Assembly: GCF_947286155.1 (NCBI RefSeq)
Contig: NZ_CAMYPD010000028.1
Span: forward strand, 1 to 34,992
Source: an uncultured Tessaracoccus sp.
Lineage (GTDB): Bacteria; Actinomycetota; Actinomycetes; Propionibacteriales; Propionibacteriaceae
Direction of reading: 5' to 3'
DNA: 34,992 nucleotides
Shown: in pieces, positions 16,760 through 24,090 of the stretch
Layout: every line of letters starts with the position of its first letter
Numbering within the stretch: position 1 is the first letter of the stretch
The notes under the pieces: model-generated
What the model was told of the DNA's origin: nothing
Database searches by the model: none
The model's input: the letters and a program-made list of their open reading frames with translations, nothing else
Translations under genes and position numbers: made by a program

Positions 16760-16764
16760 AGACG

Positions 16765-17949
16765 CTACCTTCCCTGCGCACGCAGGGCGTGCGCTTGGGC
16801 GACGACCTCGTCGTGGTCATCCTTGGCGTGCTTGTCGACGTGCTTGCTGTGGATGCCAGCCAGTTTCTTCTCGAGCCGGAGGATTTTCTCGTACTGTTCG
16901 TAGCGCTCTACGTTCGAGTACTGCCCAACCGACTCTACGTAGGCGGTCGCTTCGCGGTGCAGCGCGGATGCCGTCGAGAGTGCTTTGCCCGACGGGGTTA
17001 GCAGCGAGCCGACGATGGTGAGCAGCAGAATAATCAGGATGACGTACAGCGAGGTATAGGCGCCGATCTCAGGAATAGCGTGGATGGGTTCGCCACCGTT
17101 GATGAACGGCACATCGTTTTCGTGCATAGCGTGGATGATGAGCTTCACGCCGATGAAGGCGAGAATGGCGGTGAGACCAAACTTCAGGTAGACGAGGCGA
17201 TCCAAGAATCCATCGATGAGGAAGTACAGCTGACGTAGACCCATGAGCGAGAATGCCGTTGCGGTGAACACCAGGTACACATTTTGAGTCACGCCGTAAA
17301 TGGCTGGAATGGAGTCAAACGCGAAGAGGATATCGGTGCCACCAATGGCGAGCATCACGAGCAGCATCGGGGTGAGCACGCGCTTGCCGTCAACGTAGGT
17401 GAACAGCTTGTCGCCGTCGTACTCGTCGGAAGTGTGGACGAATCTCTTCACCGTTCGGATGATGAAGTTGTTCGCCTCGTCGCTGTCTTCCTTCTCCGGC
17501 ATCAGCATGTGGATGGCGGTCCAAAGCAAGAACGCACCGAAGATGTAGAACATCCACTGGAAGGCATCAATGAGAGCCTTGCCCGCGAAGATGAACAGGC
17601 TTCGGGTGATGAGTGCGAATACGATGCCGAATAGCAACACCTTCTGCTGATCTTCACGCGGCACTTTGAAGCTGCCGATGATGACCAGGAACACAAAAAG
17701 GTTGTCAACGCTCAGCGCTTTTTCCAGGATGTAGCCGTTGAAGTACTCGATTCCAGTTTGGTGGTCGAGCCCATACATCAGGACGAAGCCGAAGACGATT
17801 GCGATGCCGACGTAAATGGCCGACCAGATGGCCGCCTCTTTCAACGTCGGGATATGCGCTTTACGAACGTGGAAGACGAAATCAAAGACCAGCAGGCCGC
17901 CGATGACGACGAGGGTGATGGCCCAGATGGCGGGAGTAATCTCGGTCAA
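16765..17949 (-). CDS. terC: TerC/Alx family membrane protein (probable Mn2+ export or tellurium-resistance type)
   Basis: The 394-residue integral membrane protein has the two signature acidic motifs of the TerC family, EKALSVDNLFVF (E76, D82) and GTDILFAFDSIPA (D206, D212), in a pseudo-symmetric arrangement of about nine helices. Family members such as Alx and MntP-like TerC proteins export Mn2+ or help metalate exported proteins. The C-terminal roughly 80 residues are a charged cytoplasmic extension, longer than in many relatives. The start appears to be a rare TTG at 17949 with GAGGAAG 10 nt upstream. The roughly 100-nt leader between it and the divergent PBP gene is rich in hairpins. An MFS gene follows after 5 nt. 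Confidence 0.88.
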   Translation of the reverse strand: MTEITPAIWAITLVVIGGLLVFDFVFHVRKAHIPTLKEAAIWSAIYVGIAIVFGFVLMYGLDHQTGIEYFNGYILEKALSVDNLFVFLVIIGSFKVPREDQQKVLLFGIVFALITRSLFIFAGKALIDAFQWMFYIFGAFLLWTAIHMLMPEKEDSDEANNFIIRTVKRFVHTSDEYDGDKLFTYVDGKRVLTPMLLVMLAIGGTDILFAFDSIPAIYGVTQNVYLVFTATAFSLMGLRQLYFLIDGFLDRLVYLKFGLTAILAFIGVKLIIHAMHENDVPFINGGEPIHAIPEIGAYTSLYVILIILLLTIVGSLLTPSGKALSTASALHREATAYVESVGQYSNVERYEQYEKILRLEKKLAGIHSKHVDKHAKDDHDEVVAQAHALRAQGR

Positions 17950-18079
17950 AGTGGAGTGACTTCCTCTTGATGTCGCGACACGGGTTCAGCAGGGCGTCGG
18001 CCCTGGGTGCACCCTTCCAGGGTAGCTCACCCCAGTGAGTGACCGGATAGCTGACATATTCTGGGTGCGGGAGGTCACC

Positions 18080-19984
18080 GTGATTCGACGTTGGACAGCG
18101 ACGGGGCTCGTCGCGCTACTGCTGCTCGCCGGATGCTCGAGCGAGCCAGGAGGCAACGAGACGCCGTCGGCCCCACTGCCCTCGGGGGCACAAGCAGAGC
18201 CGCCGAAAGGTGTGCCCTCCGCCGACGACGCCGCGGCGAAGTTAGCGACGGCGCTCGAGGCGCTGGACATCTCGAAGGTGCCGATGCAGTCGAGCGGGCA
18301 GAGCGCGCAGGATGAGCTCGAGACGATGTTTGCCGGCATGGACGGCATCAAGCCGAAGGTGAAGGTAGGCAAGGCGGGTTACAAGGCCGACGAGCGCGCG
18401 GCGGTCATCCCGCTACAGTTCAGCCTCGACGTCGGCGTCCATCCCTGGACGTACAGTTCCGAGGCCACCATGAAGTGGGTGAGCGACCAGTGGCGGCTGG
18501 AGTGGTCGCCGTCGATCATTCACTCGCGACTCACTTCCAGCAACCGCATGCGCCGCATCGTCACTCGCCCGGAGCGCGCGCCCATCAACGACAAGGATGG
18601 CGTGGCACTCGCCGAGGAGATCTCGCTGTTCGAGGTCGGCATCGATAAAGCGAGCGCTGACAAGGGCGTATGGCAGGAGGCCGCCCGTCACCTCGCGGGC
18701 ATCCTACGTATCGATGCGGCCGCGTACGAGAAGAAACTGATGGCCGGCGGTGAGAAGCAGTTCGTCGTGGCTGCGACGCTGAGGCAGCAGGACATCCCCG
18801 CCGAGGTGAACGACGTACCGGGGCTGTACGTGCGCGAGATCAAGTCGACGCAGGGCCCCACCGGCGGATTTGCAGCCAGCCTGCTCGGTACCGTCGGGAA
18901 GCCCACTGCGGAGATGATTGAGAAATCCGACGGGAAACTCTCGCCGAACGACTTGGTTGGGCTGAGCGGCCTACAGTCGCGGTATAACGAGCAACTCGGC
19001 GGGGTGCCCGGGGTGCGCGTCGAATTCGTGCAGCGTAAGGATGCGACGGAGAAGCTCGACCCAATCGTGGTGTTCAGCCAGGAGCAGTCGGTCGGCGCAC
19101 CCATCAAGCTCTCGCTTGATCGGAACGTGCAGCAGAAGGCCGAGGATGCGCTGAGTAACCAATCTGGGGTGGCGTCGATCGTCGTCATCGACGTGGCCAC
19201 CGGCGGCGTCGCGGCGGCCGCCAACTCGAAGGACGCGGGCGACTTCCCCTACGCCACCTTCGGTAAGTACGCACCCGGCTCTACATTCAAGATCGCCTCA
19301 GCCCTCGCGCTGGTGCGCAAGGGCAGCACGGCCGGCTCCACCGTCGAATGTCCGGCGACGCATGCCATGGGCAGCCACGTCTTCAACAACTATTCGGGGT
19401 ACTCGCACACGGGCAAGATCACGCTGGCCGACGCCGTGGCCTACTCGTGCAACACCGCGTTCACGAAGGCGTCGAGCAAGGTGACCAATGCCGAGCTGCA
19501 TGATGCCGCCGCCTCGCTCGGGGTGGGTGTGGACTACGACGCGGGATTCCGCTCGTACTTCGGCACCGTCGACCCCAAGGCCGACCTCGACCGGGCCGCG
19601 TCGATGATCGGGCAGGGGCAGGTGACGATGTCGCCGCTCGGCATGGCCGCGGTAGCCGCGTCGGTGGCGAAGGGCGAGACGGTGATTCCTTGGCTCGTCG
19701 AGGGGCATCAGGCGAAGTCGACGGCGAAACCTCTCACCGAGGCGGAGGCTGCGGAGCTGCAGAAGATGATGACCGCCACCGTCGATCACGGCACCGGCAC
19801 CGCGCTGAAGGGCGTGGCGACGGGCGCGAAGTCGGGCACCGCCGAGTTCGGCAAACGCGGTGCGTTGAAGACGCACGCCTGGATGATCGCTTACAACGAC
19901 AAGTACGCCGTCGCGGCGTTCGTCGAGGAGGGCAGCTCAGGCGGCTCCGTGGCCGGGCCGCTGGTACAGAAAGTGCTCTCCTGA
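18080..19984 (+). CDS. Lipoprotein class B penicillin-binding protein (MecA-like)
   Basis: The 634-residue transpeptidase cross-links peptidoglycan outside the membrane. The N terminus is a lipoprotein signal with lipobox LLAGC (C19), in place of the usual membrane helix of class B PBPs. An NTF2-like MecA_N domain (about 50-145) and a PBP dimerisation domain (about 150-345) precede the transpeptidase domain. That domain has all active-site motifs: STFK (S401-K404), SCN (456-458) and KSGT (584-587). GTG at 18080 has GGGAGGT 5-6 nt upstream and gives a proper signal peptide; the longer frame begins 45 nt earlier without a good site. It is divergent from terC. Confidence 0.92.
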   Translation: MIRRWTATGLVALLLLAGCSSEPGGNETPSAPLPSGAQAEPPKGVPSADDAAAKLATALEALDISKVPMQSSGQSAQDELETMFAGMDGIKPKVKVGKAGYKADERAAVIPLQFSLDVGVHPWTYSSEATMKWVSDQWRLEWSPSIIHSRLTSSNRMRRIVTRPERAPINDKDGVALAEEISLFEVGIDKASADKGVWQEAARHLAGILRIDAAAYEKKLMAGGEKQFVVAATLRQQDIPAEVNDVPGLYVREIKSTQGPTGGFAASLLGTVGKPTAEMIEKSDGKLSPNDLVGLSGLQSRYNEQLGGVPGVRVEFVQRKDATEKLDPIVVFSQEQSVGAPIKLSLDRNVQQKAEDALSNQSGVASIVVIDVATGGVAAAANSKDAGDFPYATFGKYAPGSTFKIASALALVRKGSTAGSTVECPATHAMGSHVFNNYSGYSHTGKITLADAVAYSCNTAFTKASSKVTNAELHDAAASLGVGVDYDAGFRSYFGTVDPKADLDRAASMIGQGQVTMSPLGMAAVAASVAKGETVIPWLVEGHQAKSTAKPLTEAEAAELQKMMTATVDHGTGTALKGVATGAKSGTAEFGKRGALKTHAWMIAYNDKYAVAAFVEEGSSGGSVAGPLVQKVLS

Positions 19985-20025
19985 GGCGCCTCCTGGTGGT
20001 TGAGTAGCCGCCGAACGAGTCCCGA

Positions 20026-20062
20026 TGGTTGAGTAGCCCGCGAAGCGGGCCTATCGAAACCA
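20026..20062. repeat. REP-like hairpin, AACCA-tip type
   Basis: TGGTT...AACCA tips enclose GAGTA and CTATCGA and an inner GCCCGC-GAA-GCGGGC hairpin. It is part of a cluster between the convergent PBP and aldo-keto reductase genes. Confidence 0.8.
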
Positions 20063-20075
20063 CACCCGCCCCTTG

Positions 20076-20111
20076 CGTCTCGATACTGCGGCTACGCCAC
20101 CTACTCGACGG
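20076..20111. repeat. REP-like hairpin, CGACG-tip type
   Basis: CGTCTCGATAC at the left and CTACTCGACGG at the right flank a GC-rich centre (TGCGGCTACGCCA). It is the same family in the opposite orientation to its neighbours. Confidence 0.72.
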
Positions 20112-20134
20112 TCAGGAAACGCGCCCCCACCTCG

Positions 20135-20173
20135 GTGGTTGAATAGCGTCCGAAGGACGCGTATCGAAACCCC
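20135..20173. repeat. REP-like hairpin, AACC-tip type
   Basis: GGTGGTTGAATAG and TATCGAAACCCC enclose GCGTCC-GAA-GGACGC. It ends 12 nt before the stop of the aldo-keto reductase gene and may help terminate both convergent transcripts. Confidence 0.78.
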
Positions 20174-20184
20174 ACCCGCTCAAC

Positions 20185-21228
20185 TCAGAACGACGACCAG
20201 TGCTCCCAAAGGTTGATGTCTCCGTCCTGGGCGTACTCGTCGATGGCGCACAGTTCGTCGTCGGTGAATTCTAGATTCGCGAGCGCACCGAGATTCGTCT
20301 CCAGCTGCTCAACGCTGGACGCGCCGAGCAGTGCTGACGTGACGCGCTCGTCGCGGAGCACCCATGCGATCGCCATCTGCGCGAGCGACTGTCCACGCGA
20401 AGCGGCAATATCGTTCAGCCCACACAGGCGGGCGAGGTTTTCGTCGCCCAGGTGGTCCTTCGTCAGCGACCCGCCTCGGCCCATCCGAGAACCTTCGGGG
20501 ACGGAACCGTCGAGGTACCGATCGGTGAGGAGCCCCTGCGCGAGCGGGCTGAATGCAATGACGCCCATTCCCTGTTCGCTCGTGGCGTCGAGCAGGCCGC
20601 CTTCGACCCACCGATTCAGCATCGAGTAGCTGGGCTGGTGGATGAGCAGCGGCGTGCCGAGCTCGCGCGCGATCTGTGCGGCTTCGCGCGTCTTGCCTGC
20701 GGAGTAGCTGGAGATACCGACGTACAGCGCCCGCCCTGAGCGCACCGCCTGGTCGAGGGCCATCATGGTCTCCTCGAGCGGAGTTTCGGGGTCGAAGTGG
20801 TGCGAGTAGAAGATGTCGACGTAGTCCAGCCCCATGCGCTTCAGCGACTGGTCGAGCGACGCCAAGAGGTACTTCCGCGACCCACCACCCTGGCCGTACG
20901 GCCCGGGCCACATGTCGTAGCCGGCTTTGCTGGAGATGATGAGTTCGTCGCGGAGTGACGCGAAATCCTGGCGGAAGATCGTGCCGAAGTTGACCTCCGC
21001 TTGGCCGTACGGGGGCCCGTAGTTGTTGGCCAGGTCGAAGTGGGTGATGCCTTCGTCGAAAGCCCGACGGAGAATCGCGCGCTGAGTGCCCATCGGCTTG
21101 TCATCGCCGAAATTCTGCCAAAGCCCTAGCGAGATATCGGGCAGCCGGAGTCCGGAGGCGCCGCACTTGCGGTAGGGCATGCGGCCGTCATAGCGATCAG
21201 TTGCGGGGGCGTACACGGGATAGACCAT
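20185..21228 (-). CDS. yghZ: Aldo-keto reductase, YghZ (L-glyceraldehyde 3-phosphate reductase) type
   Basis: The 347-residue cytoplasmic NADPH-dependent reductase matches the YghZ/AKR14 group closely: ITHFDLANNYGPP, ISSKAGYDMWPGPYG, SRKYLLASLDQSLKRMGL and YVDIFYSH are group signatures. The catalytic tetrad is D65, Y70, K101 and H143. In E. coli this enzyme reduces L-glyceraldehyde 3-phosphate and methylglyoxal. ATG at 21228 was chosen because it aligns with the family N terminus (DRYDGRMPYRKCG); the longer frame runs into repeat DNA. It is not in an operon and is flanked by hairpin clusters on both sides. Confidence 0.9.
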   Translation of the reverse strand: MVYPVYAPATDRYDGRMPYRKCGASGLRLPDISLGLWQNFGDDKPMGTQRAILRRAFDEGITHFDLANNYGPPYGQAEVNFGTIFRQDFASLRDELIISSKAGYDMWPGPYGQGGGSRKYLLASLDQSLKRMGLDYVDIFYSHHFDPETPLEETMMALDQAVRSGRALYVGISSYSAGKTREAAQIARELGTPLLIHQPSYSMLNRWVEGGLLDATSEQGMGVIAFSPLAQGLLTDRYLDGSVPEGSRMGRGGSLTKDHLGDENLARLCGLNDIAASRGQSLAQMAIAWVLRDERVTSALLGASSVEQLETNLGALANLEFTDDELCAIDEYAQDGDINLWEHWSSF

Positions 21229-21276
21229 GGGTCCATCCTGCCTGGTCCTGGCGGGTAGCGCTATGCCGTTCTCGAT

Positions 21277-21309
21277 CGTCGAGTAGGCCCGGATGGCCAT
21301 ATCGAGACG
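21277..21309. repeat. REP-like hairpin, CGTC/GACG-tip type
   Basis: CGTCGAGTAG and TATCGAGACG flank GCCCGGATGGCCA. The centre pairs imperfectly. Confidence 0.7.
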
Positions 21310-21322
21310 TGGGATCGGTCGA

Positions 21323-21409
21323 GAAAACTTCAAAATCCGTACGCAGATGAGATGAAGGGCCCGTTTTAGGGGTGTTTGGTCAAACTGCGTACGGATTATG
21401 AAGTGTTTC
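21323..21409. repeat. Long palindrome (family IR4)
   Basis: The inner arms AATCCGTACGCAG (21334-21346) and its complement (21385-21397) are perfect over 13 bp. With one mismatch and one indel the stem extends to about 24-25 nt per side. The loop is 38 nt. Only one copy is present in this window. Confidence 0.75.
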
Positions 21410-21507
21410 TGGTGGGGCTCCTCGATACGGCACCCAGGAGGAGAGGGGGCTCTCGTCGATGGTTGATCCGGCCCGCGGGGCCGAGTCGCAACCGGGGTCT
21501 CCTACCG

Positions 21508-21592
21508 AAGCTAACCCGATATCCACACGCGTTTCTCGAAACGGCCCAGTAACCCCGATATCAGCAAACGCGTGTGGATATCGGGTTAGCTT
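21508..21592. repeat. Long perfect palindrome (family IR3)
   Basis: The 27-bp arms at 21508-21534 and 21566-21592 (start AAGCTAACCCGATATCC) are perfectly complementary. The 31-nt loop contains a further copy of the CCCGATATC core. Only one copy is present in this window. Confidence 0.85.
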
Positions 21593-21651
21593 GCCCTTGG
21601 GCTCCGGTGGTTGAGGAGCGAGCGGAGCTCGGTTCCCGAAGCTGTTGCGGG

Positions 21652-21692
21652 GGTGATTTCGATACGCGCCCTGCGGGCGCTACTCAATCACC
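21652..21692. repeat. REP-like hairpin, AATCACC-tip type
   Basis: GGTGATT and AATCACC form perfect 7-bp tips around TCGATACG, GCGCCC-TGC-GGGCGC and TACTC. The tip differs from the AACCA type on both sides and remains paired. Confidence 0.8.
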
Positions 21693-21714
21693 TGCGTCGG
21701 CGCACTGCCCCGTT

Positions 21715-21747
21715 CGTCGAGTAGGGCCGAAGGCCCGTATCGAGACG
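21715..21747. repeat. REP-like hairpin, CGTC/GACG-tip type
   Basis: CGTCGAGTAG and GTATCGAGACG flank GGCC-GAA-GGCC. Confidence 0.78.
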
Positions 21748-21756
21748 CACAGTGGC

Positions 21757-21793
21757 TGGTTTCGATACGCCGCCTACGGCGGCTACTCAACCA
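21757..21793. repeat. REP-like hairpin, AACCA-tip type
   Basis: TGGTTTCGATACG and CTACTCAACCA flank CCGCC-TAC-GGCGG. Confidence 0.82.
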
Positions 21794-21841
21794 TCGGGCG
21801 TGGTGTGCAGCCGCTACCCAATCACCGGGTGGAGGCCATAC

Positions 21842-22297
21842 CTACTCGGCGACCAGCGAGTCGAGCAGTGCGGGAACCGCGCGCTCCAGCACTGCGAGGG
21901 TCTCCTCGAAGTCTTCCGCACCGCCGTACCAGGGATCAGGCAGCGGGTCGCCCGGCTCACCTTCTGGGTCGAAGTCGGACACCAGATGCACGCTGGCTGG
22001 GTCGGCACCCAACGCAATAATGCGCTGCGCGTGCCGACGCTCGGCCGCAACGAACACATCCACCTCATCCACATCCTGTTGGGTGAGTTGGCGCGCGACG
22101 TGGCCGTCACCGTCGTAGCCATTGGCACTAAGCACCTTGCGAGCGCGGGAATCCATGGGGTTACCAAATTCTTCGGCGCTGGTGCCCGTCGACGTGACGC
22201 GCACGTCCAGGCCGCGGTCATCGGCGAGCCTCCGCGCAACGCGCTCCCCCATCGGAGAGCGGCAGATATTGCCGTGACAAACGAACATGATGTGCAT
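21842..22297 (-). CDS. Low-molecular-weight protein tyrosine phosphatase
   Basis: The 151-residue cytoplasmic phosphatase has the P-loop C7-HGNIC-R13-S close to the N terminus and the general acid in LPDPWYGG (D121), both diagnostic of the LMW-PTP family. These enzymes dephosphorylate tyrosine or arginine residues. ATG at 22297 has GAGGAG 8 nt upstream and lies 2 nt after the flavodoxin stop, so the two genes are one transcript. The longer frame overlaps the flavodoxin gene and was rejected. Confidence 0.92.
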   Translation of the reverse strand: MHIMFVCHGNICRSPMGERVARRLADDRGLDVRVTSTGTSAEEFGNPMDSRARKVLSANGYDGDGHVARQLTQQDVDEVDVFVAAERRHAQRIIALGADPASVHLVSDFDPEGEPGDPLPDPWYGGAEDFEETLAVLERAVPALLDSLVAE

Positions 22298-22299
22298 GG

Positions 22300-22806
22300 T
22301 TAGGGCTCCTCGGAAGTGTCGGTGAAGCGGTCGGAGAGCGCTGCGGTCCAGCGCGTGATCGCGGCGGGGTCGAGGTGGTCCTGCGGGGGCTTCTGGATGG
22401 CTCGCATAAGCCAACGCTTCCACAACGACACCTTCTGGGGCTCGTAGCGCCCGGCGAAGGTTTCCATCGCCAGCGGCTCGACGATGCCCGCCGCCTTGGT
22501 GTTGAGCGCCAGCGCTTCCTCTCTGTGCTCTGGGCTGGCAGCGGTGAGGCAGACGTTGAACAGCGCCGTGCGCCCGTCAATCGCCGCTCGATGCCGCTGC
22601 AGCCATGCGATGGCCTCGGCGTTCCATGAATTGGCGATGATGCTGCTGCCCACCACGAAATAGTCGAAGCCGTCGGGCGCCGGGTCGGTAGATGCGGATG
22701 CGACGGTGACCTCGTGGCCATGCGCCCGTAACCCTTTCGAGAGGATGGTGGCGACGTGCGCCGTCGTCCCTGCCCGGGTGCTGTACACGACGAGAATCCG
22801 ACTCAT
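22300..22806 (-). CDS. Flavodoxin-domain protein (HemG-like)
   Basis: The 168-residue protein starts with the FMN phosphate loop YSTRAGTTA. It also contains GSSIIANSWNAEAIAWLQRH and ALFNVCLTAASPEH, the pattern of the Flavodoxin_5/HemG-like protoporphyrinogen oxidase group. It has a W-rich segment (SLWKRWLMRAI) near the C terminus that may touch the membrane. Whether it acts in haem synthesis cannot be shown from this window because no other haem gene is present. A TAGGGT hexamer lies 6 nt before the ATG, although GGAG is also there, so either leaderless or SD-led initiation is possible. Confidence 0.82.
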   Translation of the reverse strand: MSRILVVYSTRAGTTAHVATILSKGLRAHGHEVTVASASTDPAPDGFDYFVVGSSIIANSWNAEAIAWLQRHRAAIDGRTALFNVCLTAASPEHREEALALNTKAAGIVEPLAMETFAGRYEPQKVSLWKRWLMRAIQKPPQDHLDPAAITRWTAALSDRFTDTSEEP

Positions 22807-22812
22807 GACTCC

Positions 22813-22818
22813 ACCCTA
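22813..22818 (-). promoter_or_regulatory. Putative -10 element for the flavodoxin/phosphatase operon
   Basis: On the minus strand TAGGGT is followed by GGAGTC and then the ATG at 22806. Confidence 0.33.
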
Positions 22819-22843
22819 TTATCCGGGCGGGAATGGCCCCGCG

Positions 22844-22874
22844 TTGCCCCAAGTGGGAGGGTGAACGGTATCGT
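22844..22874 (+). promoter_or_regulatory. Putative promoter of the phosphofructokinase gene
   Basis: TTGCCC at 22844-22849 and TATCGT at 22869-22874 are 19 nt apart. The ATG is 26 nt further on, with AGGAGG in the leader. Confidence 0.35.
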
Positions 22875-22900
22875 CTAGAACACCTACAGGAGGGCACCAC

Positions 22901-24022
22901 ATGGCCAAGCGCATCGGAATCTTGACGGCAGGCGGAGACGCGCCAGGGTTGAACGCGGCGATCCGGGGGCTCGGTAAAGCCGCAACCGGACGGTACGGCA
23001 TGGAACTCATCGGCTTTCGCGGTGGCATTCGCGGGCTAGCAGAGGACACCTGGACCGAGCTCGACCGCAATTCGCTCTCCGGCATCCTCACGCTCGGCGG
23101 TACCATCCTCGGCACCAGCCGCGACAAGGTGCACAAGATGATGGTCGACGGCGAACCGCGCGACGTGATCCCCGACATCGCCGACGTGGTGGAGCGCAAC
23201 AAGCTTGACTGCCTGGCGCTGCTGGGTGGCGGCGGCACCGCGAAGAATGCGCTGCGTCTGCACGAGGCCGGCATCCCCGTCGTGCACCTGCCGAAGACGA
23301 TTGACAAGGACATCGCCCACACCGACAACACTTTCGGGTTCGCCACCGCGCTCGAGATCGCGACGGAGGCGGTCGACCGGCTGCACTCGACGGCGCACTC
23401 CCACCACCGCGTCATCATCGCGGAAATCATGGGCCACAAGGCCGGATGGCTTACGCTCGGCGCGGGCATCGCGGGCGGCGCCGACGTGATTTTGCTGCCG
23501 GAGATTCCCTACCAGCTGGATGCCATCGTCGAGAAAATCGAGGAACGCAAGCGCAAGGGTACGAACTTCTCTGTGGTCGCCGTGGCGGAGGGCGCCCGCG
23601 ACGCGGCAGCCACGGCCGAGCTGGAGGCGGCGGAGTCGTTGGTGAGATCGGCCCCGACGCCCGAGGCGAAGGCGGTGGCGAAGGAGCACCGTCGGCGTAT
23701 CGAAGATTCGCACCGCGAGCATCCGTTCCGCTTGGCCCGCGAGATTGAGGCGCGCACGGGCTTGGAGTCGCGGGTGACCGTGCTGGGGTATGTGCAGCGC
23801 GGCGGGATTCCCGTCGCGGCGGACCGGCTGCTCGGTTCGGTGATTGGTGCGGCGGCGGCGGACCTCATCGAAGCTGGTGAGACCGGCGTCATGGTGGCAT
23901 CGAAGGGTGAGGGCGCGGCGGCCGTCCCGCTGGAGGACGTCGCCGGCAACCTCGCGCTCGTGCCGCTCGACCACCCGTGGATCACCACCGCGCGCTCGGT
24001 CGGTACCGAGCTGGGCGAGTAA
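22901..24022 (+). CDS. pfkA: 6-phosphofructokinase (group III type)
   Basis: The 373-residue enzyme phosphorylates fructose 6-phosphate in glycolysis. Seen in sequence: GGDAPGLNA (11-19), the nucleotide-site motif GGGGT (109-113), PKTIDKD (131-137) with catalytic D135, and HSHHRVIIAEIMGHKAGW. The residue equivalent to E. coli position 104 is Gly (ATP type), while position 124 is Lys (K132), which occurs in group III ATP enzymes and in PPi enzymes. The usual GGDG/GGEG acidic residue is replaced by Gly and the usual TIDND by TIDKD, so the phosphoryl donor is best called probably ATP. AGGAGG lies 7-8 nt before the ATG. It converges on DUF853 across palindrome IR2. Confidence 0.9.
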   Translation: MAKRIGILTAGGDAPGLNAAIRGLGKAATGRYGMELIGFRGGIRGLAEDTWTELDRNSLSGILTLGGTILGTSRDKVHKMMVDGEPRDVIPDIADVVERNKLDCLALLGGGGTAKNALRLHEAGIPVVHLPKTIDKDIAHTDNTFGFATALEIATEAVDRLHSTAHSHHRVIIAEIMGHKAGWLTLGAGIAGGADVILLPEIPYQLDAIVEKIEERKRKGTNFSVVAVAEGARDAAATAELEAAESLVRSAPTPEAKAVAKEHRRRIEDSHREHPFRLAREIEARTGLESRVTVLGYVQRGGIPVAADRLLGSVIGAAAADLIEAGETGVMVASKGEGAAAVPLEDVAGNLALVPLDHPWITTARSVGTELGE

Positions 24023-24030
24023 ACACGTCG

Positions 24031-24080
24031 AGATAGATCAAGTTCGTGGCTCGTCTACCCACCACGAACTTGATCTATCT
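24031..24080. repeat. Perfect palindrome, copy 2 (family IR2)
   Basis: The 19-bp arms at 24031-24049 and 24062-24080 match copy 1 at 14183-14234. The 12-nt loop differs from copy 1 by a single base (A for G at its last position). It lies between the convergent ends of pfkA and DUF853 and probably serves both as a terminator. Confidence 0.88.
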
Positions 24081-24090
24081 TTGCTCTTCG

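Larger units (their letters stand above)
21229..21841. other. Intergenic repeat island
   Basis: About 610 nt without a credible gene. It holds two different long palindromes (21323-21409 and 21508-21592), at least four complete REP-like hairpins and several half-copies (for example near 21421, 21607 and 21812). Codon-like structure and ribosome sites are absent. Confidence 0.8.

Noticed and set aside
17950..18050. Possible yybP-ykoY Mn2+ riboswitch before terC
   Set aside because: The conserved GGGGAGUAG and second-loop motifs are not present as such; only general hairpins are seen.
21229..21841. Small genes in the repeat island
   Set aside because: Open frames here cross palindromes, lack ribosome sites and show no protein-like composition.
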